Assembly (NCBI RefSeq): GCF_002310375.3
Contig: NZ_CP023315.3
Coordinates: 1,798,001-1,862,000 of the forward strand
Direction of reading: 5' to 3'
Source: Caulobacter vibrioides
Lineage (GTDB): Bacteria; Pseudomonadota; Alphaproteobacteria; Caulobacterales; Caulobacteraceae
Length of the DNA: 64,000 nt
The position numbers were made by a program, and so were the translations under genes. Below the pieces are notes generated by a model that made no database searches, was not told where the DNA came from, and was given only the letters and a program-made list of their open reading frames with translations. How positions within the stretch are numbered: position 1 is the first letter of the stretch; every line of letters begins with the position of its first letter. Shown here piece after piece: positions 17,852-26,573 of this stretch.

Positions 17852-19522
17852 ATGAGCGAAGACCTCGAACGCGAGTCGATGGAATACGACGTCGTCATCG
17901 TCGGCGGCGGTCCCGCAGGCCTCTCGGCGGCGATCCGTCTGAAGCAGATGGCCGCCAAGGCCGGGACCGAGATCTCGGTCGCCCTGTTGGAAAAGGGCTC
18001 GGAAGTCGGCGCGCACATCCTGTCGGGCGCGGTGATCGACCCCAAGGGTCTGGCTGAACTCTTCCCCAACTGGAAGGAAGAGGGCGCGCCGCTGGAGACG
18101 CCGGTCACCAAGGACCGCTTCAAGCTGCTGGGCCCGCAAGGCGAACTCAGCCTGCCGATGTTCGCCATGCCGCCGTTCATGCACAACCACGGCTGCTACA
18201 TCGCCTCCTTGGCCAATCTGACCCGCTGGCTGGCCGGCAAGGCCGAGGAGCTGGGCGTCGAGATCTATCCGGGCTTTGCGGCCTCGGACCTCGTCTGGAA
18301 CGACGACGGCTCGGTCAAGGGCGTAGTGGTCGGCGTGGTCGGCATCGCCAAGGACGGCGAGAAGAAGCCGGACTACCAGCCGGGCATGGAGTTGCACGGC
18401 AAGTACGTCTTCATCGCCGAGGGCGTGCGCGGCTCGCTGGCCAAGCAACTGATCGCCAAGTTCAAGCTGGACGAGGGCAAGTCGCCGCAGAAGTACGGCA
18501 TCGGCATCAAGGAACTCTGGCAAGTTCCGCCCGAGCAGCACCAGCCGGGCCTGGCCGAGCACACCACGGGCTGGCCGCTGGACGACCAGACGGGCGGCGG
18601 CAGCTTCATGTACCACTTCGGGGACAACTACGTGGCCATCGGCTACGTCGTGCACCTGAACTACAAGAACCCCTGGCTGTCGCCGTTCGACGAGTTCCAG
18701 CGTTTCAAGCAGCACCCTTCGGTCCGTCCCTACCTGGAAGGCGGCAAGCGCATCGCCTACGGCGCGCGCGCCATCACCGAGGGCGGCTATCAGTCTGTGC
18801 CGAAGCTGACCTTCCCGGGCGGGGCCCTGATCGGCTGCTCGGCGGGCTTCGTGAACGTGCCACGCATCAAGGGCAGCCATAATGCCGTGAAGACCGGCAT
18901 GCTGGCCGCCGAAGCGGCTTTCGAGGCCGTGCAGGCCGGTCGCGCCAGCGACGAGCTGACCGCCTATCAGACGTCCTATGACAAGTCGTGGGTGGCCAAG
19001 GAGCTGAAGGTCGTCCGCAACGCCAAGCCGCTGCTGGGCAAGTTCGGCACCACGCTGGGCGGCGCGTTCGGCATGCTCGACATGTGGACCAACCACCTGC
19101 TGGGCTTCTCGTTCTTCGGCACCATGAAGCACGAGAAGACCGACGCGGCGTCGACGGGCCTCGCCAAGGACTATAAACCCATCGTCTATCCTAAGCCGGA
19201 TGGCGTGATCAGCTTCGACAAGCTGAGCTCGGTGTTCCTGTCGGCGACCAACCACGAGGAAGACCAGCCGGCGCACCTGCGCCTCAAGGATCCTTCGGTG
19301 CCGATCCAGGTGAACCTGCCCAAGTACGGCGAGCCGGCGCGGCTCTACTGCCCGGCCGGCGTCTATGAAGTGCTCTACAACGAGCAGGGAACTGATCCGC
19401 GCTTCCAGATCAACGCGCAGAACTGCGTCCACTGCAAAACCTGCGACATCAAGGACCCGTCGCAGAACATCGTCTGGACCACGCCGGAAGGCGGCGGCGG
19501 ACCGAACTATCCGAACATGTGA
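17852..19522 (+). CDS. Electron transfer flavoprotein-ubiquinone oxidoreductase
   Basis: Passes electrons from reduced ETF to ubiquinone at the inner membrane. The 556-residue protein begins with an FAD-binding motif (VVIVGGGPAGLSAAIRL, about 12-28), contains GAHILSGAVIDPKGL and ends with a [4Fe-4S] binding region: CPAGVYEVL, then NCVHCKTCDIKDP. It would serve acyl-CoA dehydrogenases such as the one at 36419. The ATG follows GGGAG at 8-base spacing. It is followed by a strong terminator and is probably monocistronic. Confidence 0.96.
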   Translation: MSEDLERESMEYDVVIVGGGPAGLSAAIRLKQMAAKAGTEISVALLEKGSEVGAHILSGAVIDPKGLAELFPNWKEEGAPLETPVTKDRFKLLGPQGELSLPMFAMPPFMHNHGCYIASLANLTRWLAGKAEELGVEIYPGFAASDLVWNDDGSVKGVVVGVVGIAKDGEKKPDYQPGMELHGKYVFIAEGVRGSLAKQLIAKFKLDEGKSPQKYGIGIKELWQVPPEQHQPGLAEHTTGWPLDDQTGGGSFMYHFGDNYVAIGYVVHLNYKNPWLSPFDEFQRFKQHPSVRPYLEGGKRIAYGARAITEGGYQSVPKLTFPGGALIGCSAGFVNVPRIKGSHNAVKTGMLAAEAAFEAVQAGRASDELTAYQTSYDKSWVAKELKVVRNAKPLLGKFGTTLGGAFGMLDMWTNHLLGFSFFGTMKHEKTDAASTGLAKDYKPIVYPKPDGVISFDKLSSVFLSATNHEEDQPAHLRLKDPSVPIQVNLPKYGEPARLYCPAGVYEVLYNEQGTDPRFQINAQNCVHCKTCDIKDPSQNIVWTTPEGGGGPNYPNM

Positions 19523-19529
19523 CGAAGCA

Positions 19530-19562
19530 GCCTCCCGGCCCTCAGGTCGGGAGGCTTTTTCT
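19530..19562 (+). terminator. Rho-independent terminator of ETF-QO
   Basis: 11-bp stem GCCTCCCGGCC / GGTCGGGAGGC with one G-U pair and loop CTCA, followed by TTTTTCTT. It begins 8 bases after the stop codon. Confidence 0.88.
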
Positions 19563-19596
19563 TGCGGACCGCCTCGAAACCTCCGAGGGTGGCGAC

Positions 19597-21327
19597 ATGA
19601 CGCGCCTTAAAGTCCTGCTCGCCTGCGTATCCGTTTCCGCCCTGGCCGCCTGCGCTTCCGCGCCGGGCTCGGTGTCGATGCGGGGCCCCGTCGGACCAGG
19701 CTATTCGCTTTTCGACACGCGAACCTCCTATGGCCAATTCCTCGCGGGCCAGGCCGCGCTGCGCGATGGCGATTCGAAGGCGGCGGCGACCTACTTCGGG
19801 ACGGCGGCGGTGCTGGGCGAGGACCCAGGCGTCATCGCCGAGCGCTCGTTCACGGCGCTTCTGTTGTCCGGCGAGATCACACGCGCTGCTGCGGCCGCAC
19901 CGACCGAGGCCGGGGGGACGGAGGCTATCCGTCGCCTGGGCGTGCTGACCCGCGTGGTCGAGGCGCTGGCCCTGGGCAATGGCAAGGAGGCGCAAAGTCT
20001 CCTCAAGTCGGATCCTCCTGGCTTCCCGCACCAGCAGGCTGTCGCGCTATTGGGGCCGTGGACTGCGGCCGCCGCCGGCGACAAGGAGGGCGCGACCGTT
20101 CAGCCGGTGCTGCGCAACGACAAGCTGGTGCAGTACTTCGGCCAACAGGGGCAGGCGCGCCTGTTCGAACGGGCCAAGCGTTATGACGAGGCCGAAACTG
20201 ACTACAAGGCCCTGACCTCCAACGCTGCGACGGCCAGCATCTTCACGCTGGACTACGGCGCGTTCCTGGAGCGTCGAAAGCGTCACGACGACGCCGTAGC
20301 CCTGTACGACGCCGCGCTTCGCGCCGCGCCCGCCGATACTGGATTGCAACGCGCCCGGGCCCGCGCCGCCGCTCGAGGCGCGCCGCCGCCCGCCCCGACG
20401 CTGCGCCAGGGCGCGGCCGAGGGCTTGATCGCCTGCGCCGCCACCTTCGCCGGCGAGCGGCAGAACCAGTTCGCCCTGGCCTATCTGCGCCTGGCCCTGC
20501 GCCTGGATCCGGGACGCGACGAGGCCTGGGTCCTGGTCGGCGACTTGCTGAACCAGGGCGATGATCATCAGGCGGCGATCGAAGCCTATGGTCGCGTGCA
20601 AGCCGGCTCGCCGCACTACGCCTCGGCGCAGAGCAAGATCGCCTGGGCCTGGAACGAACTTGGCGACAAGGACAAGGCGCTGGAAGTGGCGCGCGCAGCG
20701 ACGATCTCCGCGCCGAATGACCGGGATGCCGCCGTCGCCCTGGCCGATCTTCTCCGGGCGAGCAGCCGCTGGGACGAAGCGGTGGCGGTGCTGGATCCAA
20801 TCCTGGCGCGCGAGGCCGCAGCCCCCGATTGGCGCCTGCTGTATCTGCGGGCTGTCGCTCTGGAGCAAGCCGGCCGCTGGCCGGAGGCCGAGCAGGATTT
20901 GCGGTCGGCGCTAGAGGTCAATCCGGAAGAACCTGAACTGCTGAATTTCCTCGGCTATTCCTGGATTGATCGCAACGAGCGTCTCCCCGAAGCCTTGGCC
21001 ATGGTCGAAAAGGCCGTCGCGGCGCGGCCGCAGTCGGGGGCCATGATGGACTCGCTAGGCTGGGCTTACTTCCGCCTCGGCGACTACAAGACCGCGGTCG
21101 AGAAACTTGAGGCTGCGGTCGAGCTCGAGCCCGGAGACCCCGATATCAATGGCCACCTGGGCGACGCCTATTGGAAAGTCGGCCGCACCATCGAGGCGCG
21201 GTTCCAGTGGCAGCGGGTTCTCAGTCTTGAGCCTACCGACAAGCAGAAGGTCGACTCCGAAGACAAGCTGAAGAACGGGCTTGGGCTCTCGGCGCCGGCG
21301 ACCAAGTCGACGATCGCCCATAACTGA
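19597..21327 (+). CDS. TPR-repeat lipoprotein
   Basis: A 576-residue protein with a lipoprotein signal ending in LAAC (Cys19), then a chain of tetratricopeptide repeats up to the C-terminus. Clear examples are EAWVLVGDLLNQGDDHQAAI, WPEAEQDLRSALEVNPEEPE and GWAYFRLGDYKTAVEKLEAA. TPR lipoproteins usually act as scaffolds on the inner face of the outer membrane. The ATG at 19597 follows GAGGGTGG. The next gene, ispE, follows 41 bases later with no terminator, so they may be co-transcribed. The partner is unknown. Confidence 0.87.
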   Translation: MTRLKVLLACVSVSALAACASAPGSVSMRGPVGPGYSLFDTRTSYGQFLAGQAALRDGDSKAAATYFGTAAVLGEDPGVIAERSFTALLLSGEITRAAAAAPTEAGGTEAIRRLGVLTRVVEALALGNGKEAQSLLKSDPPGFPHQQAVALLGPWTAAAAGDKEGATVQPVLRNDKLVQYFGQQGQARLFERAKRYDEAETDYKALTSNAATASIFTLDYGAFLERRKRHDDAVALYDAALRAAPADTGLQRARARAAARGAPPPAPTLRQGAAEGLIACAATFAGERQNQFALAYLRLALRLDPGRDEAWVLVGDLLNQGDDHQAAIEAYGRVQAGSPHYASAQSKIAWAWNELGDKDKALEVARAATISAPNDRDAAVALADLLRASSRWDEAVAVLDPILAREAAAPDWRLLYLRAVALEQAGRWPEAEQDLRSALEVNPEEPELLNFLGYSWIDRNERLPEALAMVEKAVAARPQSGAMMDSLGWAYFRLGDYKTAVEKLEAAVELEPGDPDINGHLGDAYWKVGRTIEARFQWQRVLSLEPTDKQKVDSEDKLKNGLGLSAPATKSTIAHN

Positions 21328-21368
21328 GCTATCGGCTTGGGCCTGTCCAAGCCTTGAGTCACGAGATC

Positions 21369-22241
21369 ATGCGGCTGTCAGCGTTCGCCCCGGCCAAGGT
21401 CAATCTGTTCCTGCACGTGGGCGGGCCGGATGAAGAGGGCTATCACCCGATCTCCAGCCTGATGGTGTTCGCTGATGTGGGCGACCGGGTGAACATCCAG
21501 CCCAGCGACGCGCCGGCGTTCGAGACCTGCGGCCCGTTCGGACGCGAGATCCCGGACGGCGGCGACAATCTGGTCGTCCGCGCGGCCCAGACCTTCCATC
21601 GGCGGCTGGGCGGCCCTATCCCGCCATACCGGCTGATCCTGGAGAAGCATCTGCCCATCGCAGCCGGCCTTGGCGGCGGATCCAGCGACGCGGGCGCGGC
21701 CTTGAAGCTGTTGCGCGACGCCTTGGCGCCGGCGCTATCGGATAACGACCTGGAGCTACTGGCTGCGAGCCTTGGCGCCGACGGCGCGGCCTGTCTGCGG
21801 GCTCGGGCCTTGATGGCGGAAGGCCGAGGCGAGCGGCTGTCCGTCGCGCCCGGCCTGCCGGCGTTGAACGCGGTGCTCGTCAATCCCGGCGCGCCGTCGC
21901 CGACCGGCGCGGTCTATCGGGCCTATGATACGGCTGTGCATCCCGACGGGGCCGCGCGGCCCTTCATGCCCGACCATCTTGAAAGCGCCGAAGAAGCCGC
22001 CGCCTGGTTGGCCGTCGCCACGCGCAACGACCTGGAGGCGCCGGCCGTGAGGCTGGAGCCGCGCATTGGCGAGGTGCTGGACGTCCTGCGGGACGAGCCG
22101 GAAAGTCTGCTGGTCCGCATGTCGGGCTCCGGTGCGACCTGTTTCGCGCTCTGCGCCAGCGACATCGAGGCTGAAGGTCTGGCCGAACGTCTGGAGACGA
22201 TGCGCCCGGACTGGTGGGTGCGGCGCTGCCGCCTGAGCTGA
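21369..22241 (+). CDS. ispE: 4-diphosphocytidyl-2-C-methyl-D-erythritol kinase
   Basis: GHMP-family kinase of the MEP isoprenoid pathway; phosphorylates CDP-ME at the 2-OH. The 290-residue product has the substrate-binding start SAFAPAKVNLFLHVGG, the ATP-binding glycine motif PIAAGLGGGSSDAGAALKLL at about residues 97-116, and the third GHMP motif LVRMSGSGATCFAL. The ATG at 21369 aligns with the usual N-terminus; a TTG at 21354 would add five residues. Confidence 0.95.
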   Translation: MRLSAFAPAKVNLFLHVGGPDEEGYHPISSLMVFADVGDRVNIQPSDAPAFETCGPFGREIPDGGDNLVVRAAQTFHRRLGGPIPPYRLILEKHLPIAAGLGGGSSDAGAALKLLRDALAPALSDNDLELLAASLGADGAACLRARALMAEGRGERLSVAPGLPALNAVLVNPGAPSPTGAVYRAYDTAVHPDGAARPFMPDHLESAEEAAAWLAVATRNDLEAPAVRLEPRIGEVLDVLRDEPESLLVRMSGSGATCFALCASDIEAEGLAERLETMRPDWWVRRCRLS

Positions 22242-22248
22242 GGAGACG

Positions 22249-22887
22249 ATGATGAAGCGCCGTGACGTCCTGGCCGCCTTCGGCGTCTTCGCGGTCCCGC
22301 CGGGTCTGGCCTCGGCGCAGATTTTGAGCCTGCCCGCGACACCGATCGTGCCGGGCGCGGGCGATGTTCTGGTTCGCCTCGACACCGGTCTTGGTCCGAT
22401 CATCATCGCGCTGAAGGCGCGGCAGGCGCCGCTGACCGTGGCGAACTTCCTGCGCTATGTAGATGAGAAGCGCTACGACGGTTCGAGCTTCTGGCGCTCG
22501 GCCAAGGCGCCCAGTTCCGTGGACTACGGGCTGATCCAAGGCGGCCTGCAGGGTGATCCGAAGAAGCTGTTGCCGCCGATCGCGCATGAGCCGACGACCC
22601 AGACGGGGCTTCGGCATGTCGACGGGACCTTGTCGCTGGCGCGCAAGGCGCCCGGCACCGGCGATAGCGACTTCTTTATCTGCGTAGGTGACGCGCCCTA
22701 TCTCGACGCCAATCCGGCGGGGGAGGGGGACAATCTCGGTTTCGCGGCCTTTGGCCAGGTGGTGCAGGGTATGGAGATCGTCCGCAAGATCCTGAACCTG
22801 CCGACACCGGGCAAGGCCACCAACCCCGTTATGGAGGGCCAGATGCTGGACCCCGTTGTGCCCATTGTGACGGCGCGGCGGATCTAG
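22249..22887 (+). CDS. Exported cyclophilin-type peptidyl-prolyl isomerase
   Basis: Catalyses proline cis-trans isomerisation. The 212-residue protein starts with MMKRRDVLAAFGVFAVPPGLASA, a signal peptide with a twin-arginine-like KRRDVL. The cyclophilin core follows (TGLGPIIIALKARQAPLTVA, YDGSSFWRS, YGLIQGGLQGDP, GTLSLARKAPGTGDSDFFIC). It carries the Gln of the family active site but replaces the usual Arg/Phe pair of F-H-R. RBS GAGGAG precedes the ATG, 7 bases after the ispE stop, so it is in that operon. Confidence 0.88.
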   Translation: MMKRRDVLAAFGVFAVPPGLASAQILSLPATPIVPGAGDVLVRLDTGLGPIIIALKARQAPLTVANFLRYVDEKRYDGSSFWRSAKAPSSVDYGLIQGGLQGDPKKLLPPIAHEPTTQTGLRHVDGTLSLARKAPGTGDSDFFICVGDAPYLDANPAGEGDNLGFAAFGQVVQGMEIVRKILNLPTPGKATNPVMEGQMLDPVVPIVTARRI

Positions 22888-22911
22888 GCAGGCGGCATGA
22901 CCGCAAAGAGA

Positions 22912-22941
22912 AAGGGCGCGGAGGTTTCCCTCCGCGCCCTT
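22912..22941. terminator. Bidirectional terminator between cyclophilin and amtB
   Basis: 13-bp perfect stem AAGGGCGCGGAGG / CCTCCGCGCCCTT with a 4-base loop TTTC. T-rich sequence flanks both sides (CGACTTTG on plus, CTCTTTGCGG on minus). Confidence 0.75.
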
Positions 22942-22964
22942 CGACTTTGAGCCTGGCCCCAGCC

Positions 22965-24503
22965 TTAGCTGTGGTAGGCGCGTTCGCCGTGTTCGGAGAT
23001 GTCCAGACCGTCTTCTTCGGCTTCCGGCGCAGCCCGCAGACCGATCACCAGCTTGATGATGAAGAAGACGATGGCCGAGGCCACGGCCGACCACAGCACC
23101 GTCACGCCGACGGCCTTGGCCTGGATGAGCAGCTGGGCGATCGGCTCGTAGGAGGCCAGAGCGTCGCAGGTCGACAGGTCGCCGTCCTTGCCGCAGGTCG
23201 TGTAGTCGACGATGCCAGCGCCGCCCCACAGCGGGTTGACGACCAGGCCGGTGCCCAGGGCGCCGACGATGCCGCCGACGCCGTGGATGCCGAAGGCGTC
23301 CAGGCTGTCGTCGTACTTCAGGGCGTTCTTCACGATCGAGCAGAAGATGATGCAGATCGGCGAAACGACCAGACCCAGGATCAGGGCGCCCATCGGACCG
23401 GCGAAGCCGGCGGCCGGGGTCACGGCGACGAGGCCGGCCACGATGCCCGAAGCCAGGCCCAGGGCCGACGGCTTCTTGCGGGTGACCCACTCAACGAGGA
23501 TCCACGACAGACCCGCGCCAGCGGTGGCGATGAAGGTGTTGACCATGGCCAGCGAGGCGTAGCCGTTCGACTCCAGGTTCGAGCCGGCGTTGAAGCCGAA
23601 CCAGCCCACCCACAGCAGGCCAGCGCCCACCAGGGTCAGGGTCAGCGAGTGCGGGGGCATCGGCTCCTTGCCGTAGCCTTGGCGCTTGCCAAGGATCAGG
23701 GCGCCGACCAGGGCCGCGATACCGGCATTGATGTGCACGACGGTGCCGCCGGCGAAGTCCAGGGCGCCGAAGCCCCAGAGCAGGCCCGACTTGACCGGAT
23801 CTTCAGGCGCCAGAGCGATGGCGTTCGGGCCCGGCCACCACCAGACCATGTGCGCGATCGGGTAGTACGACAGCAGCGGCCACAGCACGGCGAAGGCCAC
23901 GATGGCGGCGAACTTCATGCGCTCGACCAGCGAACCGACCACGAGGGCGGCGGTGATGGCCGCGAAGGTCGCCTGGAACGCGATGAAGGTCAGTTCCGGG
24001 ATCACAACGCCCGTTGAGAAGGTCGCCACGTTGCTGGCCGGGGTCACGTCCTTCAGGAAGACGCGGCCCAGACCGCCGACGAACTTGTCCCAGCTGCCGC
24101 CATCGGTGAACGCGAAGCTGTAGCCCCACAGGAACCAAGCGACGAAGCCGATCAGGGCGACGGTCGAAACCTGCATCATGACCGACAGCATGTTCTTGGA
24201 GCGCACCAGGCCGCCGTAGAACAGCGCCAGGCCCGGCAGGATCATCAGCAGGACGAGCAGGGCGGAGGTGAGCATCCAGGCGTTGTCGCCCTTGTCCATC
24301 TTGTCTTCGATGGTCGGAGCGGCGGCCGGCGCAGGCGCGGCTTCGGCGGGCGCGGCCACGGCTGGCGCCGGCGCGGCCTCGGCGGGCGCGGCGGCGGCCG
24401 GCGCGGGCGCGGCCTCTTGGGCGAAGGCGGCCGCCCCCAGCGGAGCCCCCGCGAGGGTCGCGGCGAGCACAAGCCCGGCCAGCGGTTTGAAGGTGAGTTT
24501 CAT
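22965..24503 (-). CDS. amtB: Ammonium transporter with signal peptide and Ala/Pro-rich linker
   Basis: A 512-residue Amt-family channel. Residues 1-29 are a signal peptide (LAGLVLAATLAGAPLGAAAFA), followed by a low-complexity region of repeated (A)PAEAAPAPA units to about residue 65, then the 11-helix Amt core. Family landmarks are DNAWMLTSALLVLLMILPGLALFYGGLVR, the His residues of the pore in VHINAGIAALVG and DAFGIHGVGGIVGALGTG, and WFGFNAGSNL. It sits 26 bases downstream of glnK and is surely co-transcribed with it. The cleavable signal and long extracytoplasmic linker are unusual relative to E. coli AmtB but occur in some proteobacteria. Confidence 0.95.
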   Translation of the reverse strand: MKLTFKPLAGLVLAATLAGAPLGAAAFAQEAAPAPAAAAPAEAAPAPAVAAPAEAAPAPAAAPTIEDKMDKGDNAWMLTSALLVLLMILPGLALFYGGLVRSKNMLSVMMQVSTVALIGFVAWFLWGYSFAFTDGGSWDKFVGGLGRVFLKDVTPASNVATFSTGVVIPELTFIAFQATFAAITAALVVGSLVERMKFAAIVAFAVLWPLLSYYPIAHMVWWWPGPNAIALAPEDPVKSGLLWGFGALDFAGGTVVHINAGIAALVGALILGKRQGYGKEPMPPHSLTLTLVGAGLLWVGWFGFNAGSNLESNGYASLAMVNTFIATAGAGLSWILVEWVTRKKPSALGLASGIVAGLVAVTPAAGFAGPMGALILGLVVSPICIIFCSIVKNALKYDDSLDAFGIHGVGGIVGALGTGLVVNPLWGGAGIVDYTTCGKDGDLSTCDALASYEPIAQLLIQAKAVGVTVLWSAVASAIVFFIIKLVIGLRAAPEAEEDGLDISEHGERAYHS

Positions 24504-24529
24504 CGTCGGTATCCCCTTTTCCCGATGCG

Positions 24530-25193
<664 letters not shown>

Positions 25194-25544
25194 ATGCCGC
25201 CTATCATCCTGAAGCTCGCGCCTTGGCTGATGCTGGTGGCGTCCAATGTGTTCATGACCTTCGCCTGGTACGGTCACCTCAAGAACAAGAGCATGGCCTT
25301 GCCCGTCGCCATTCTGACCAGTTGGCTGATCGCCCTGCCGGAGTACATGTTGGCGGTTCCCGCCAACCGGATTGGGAGCACGATGTATTCGACGGCTCAG
25401 CTCAAGACCGGGCAAGAGGCGATTACGCTGATCGTGTTCACCCTGTTTTCGGTGTTCTATCTTGGCGAGCAGATCAAGTTGACGACCCTGCTGGGTTTCG
25501 GACTAATCGTCTGTGGGGCGAGTTTGGTGTTCTTCTCGAAATAG
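25194..25544 (+). CDS. DMT-family small membrane protein, DUF486
   Basis: A 116-residue protein with four transmembrane segments (APWLMLVASNVFMTFAWY, PVAILTSWLIALPEYMLAV, AITLIVFTLFSVFYLG, LLGFGLIVCGASLVFF). The conserved PANRIG and AQLKTGQE motifs are those of DUF486, a compact relative of drug/metabolite transporters. The ATG at 25194 follows GGAG at about 9 bases. It is a single gene with no obvious partner, and the substrate is unknown. Confidence 0.85.
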   Translation: MPPIILKLAPWLMLVASNVFMTFAWYGHLKNKSMALPVAILTSWLIALPEYMLAVPANRIGSTMYSTAQLKTGQEAITLIVFTLFSVFYLGEQIKLTTLLGFGLIVCGASLVFFSK

Positions 25545-25667
25545 GCGCGTATTCGGGGGCGGCGGCGCAGGGCGTCAACTCCGTCCCATTCCGGCAAGGA
25601 CATCGCTTGAAGCCCCCGGCGGCGAGCCCTATGGTCCGCCGACTTTTTTCTAGGCCTGCTTCGATCG

Positions 25668-26567
25668 ATGTCGCGCGAAAAACCCAAGTCCTTCCAAAGC
25701 CTGATCCTGACGCTCCATGACTATTGGAGCCGGCAGGGCTGCATCATCCTGCAGCCGCATGACGTGGAAGTGGGGGCGGGGACCCTGCACCCGGCCACAG
25801 TGCTGCGCGCTCTTGGCCCGAAGGCCTGGAACGCAGCCTATGTGCAGCCCTCGCGCCGTCCGGGCGATGGCCGCTATGGCGAGAACCCCAACCGCCTTCA
25901 GCACTACTACCAGTATCAGGTGATCCTGAAGCCGAACCCCGAGAACATGCAGGACCTGTATCTGGGTTCGCTGGAAGCGATCGGCCTGGACCTGCGCACC
26001 CACGACATCCGCTTCGTCGAGGACGACTGGGAGAACCCCACCGTCGGCGCCTGGGGCCTGGGCTGGGAAGTCTGGTGCGACGGCATGGAAGTGTCGCAGT
26101 ACACCTACTTTCAGCAGGTCGGCGGCCTGGACGTGAACCCGGTGGCCGGCGAGCTGACCTATGGCCTGGAGCGCCTGGCCATGTATGTGTTCGGCGTCGA
26201 CAACGTCTACGACCTCCCGTTCAACGACCCGGACTCGCCCCTGGGCGCGACGACCTATGGCGACGTGTTCCTCGAGAACGAGCGCCAGCAGTCGGAAGCC
26301 AACTTCCACGGCTATGACGTTGCGGTGCTGAAGCAGCAGTTCGAGCAGATGGAAGAGCAGGTGCCGCTGATGCTGGCCCGCTCGTACCAGGATAAGGCCC
26401 TGGTGCTGCCCGCCTACGACATGGTCCTCAAAGCCAGCCACCTCTTCAACCTGATGAACGCCCGCGGCGCGATCGCCGTCGCCGAGCGCGCCAGCTACAT
26501 CGGCCGCATCCGCGACCTTTGTAAGATGTGCGCCAGCGCCTGGGTCGAGCAGCAGGAAGCCGCGTAA
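25668..26567 (+). CDS. glyQ: Glycyl-tRNA synthetase alpha subunit
   Basis: A 299-residue catalytic subunit of the alpha2-beta2 class II GlyRS. Characteristic segments are [26 protein letters not shown], the class II motif around [34 protein letters not shown] and [15 protein letters not shown]. Followed after 6 bases by glyS; together they form an operon. Confidence 0.97.
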   Translation: MSREKPKSFQSLILTLHDYWSRQGCIILQPHDVEVGAGTLHPATVLRALGPKAWNAAYVQPSRRPGDGRYGENPNRLQHYYQYQVILKPNPENMQDLYLGSLEAIGLDLRTHDIRFVEDDWENPTVGAWGLGWEVWCDGMEVSQYTYFQQVGGLDVNPVAGELTYGLERLAMYVFGVDNVYDLPFNDPDSPLGATTYGDVFLENERQQSEANFHGYDVAVLKQQFEQMEEQVPLMLARSYQDKALVLPAYDMVLKASHLFNLMNARGAIAVAERASYIGRIRDLCKMCASAWVEQQEAA

Positions 26568-26573
26568 GTTAAG

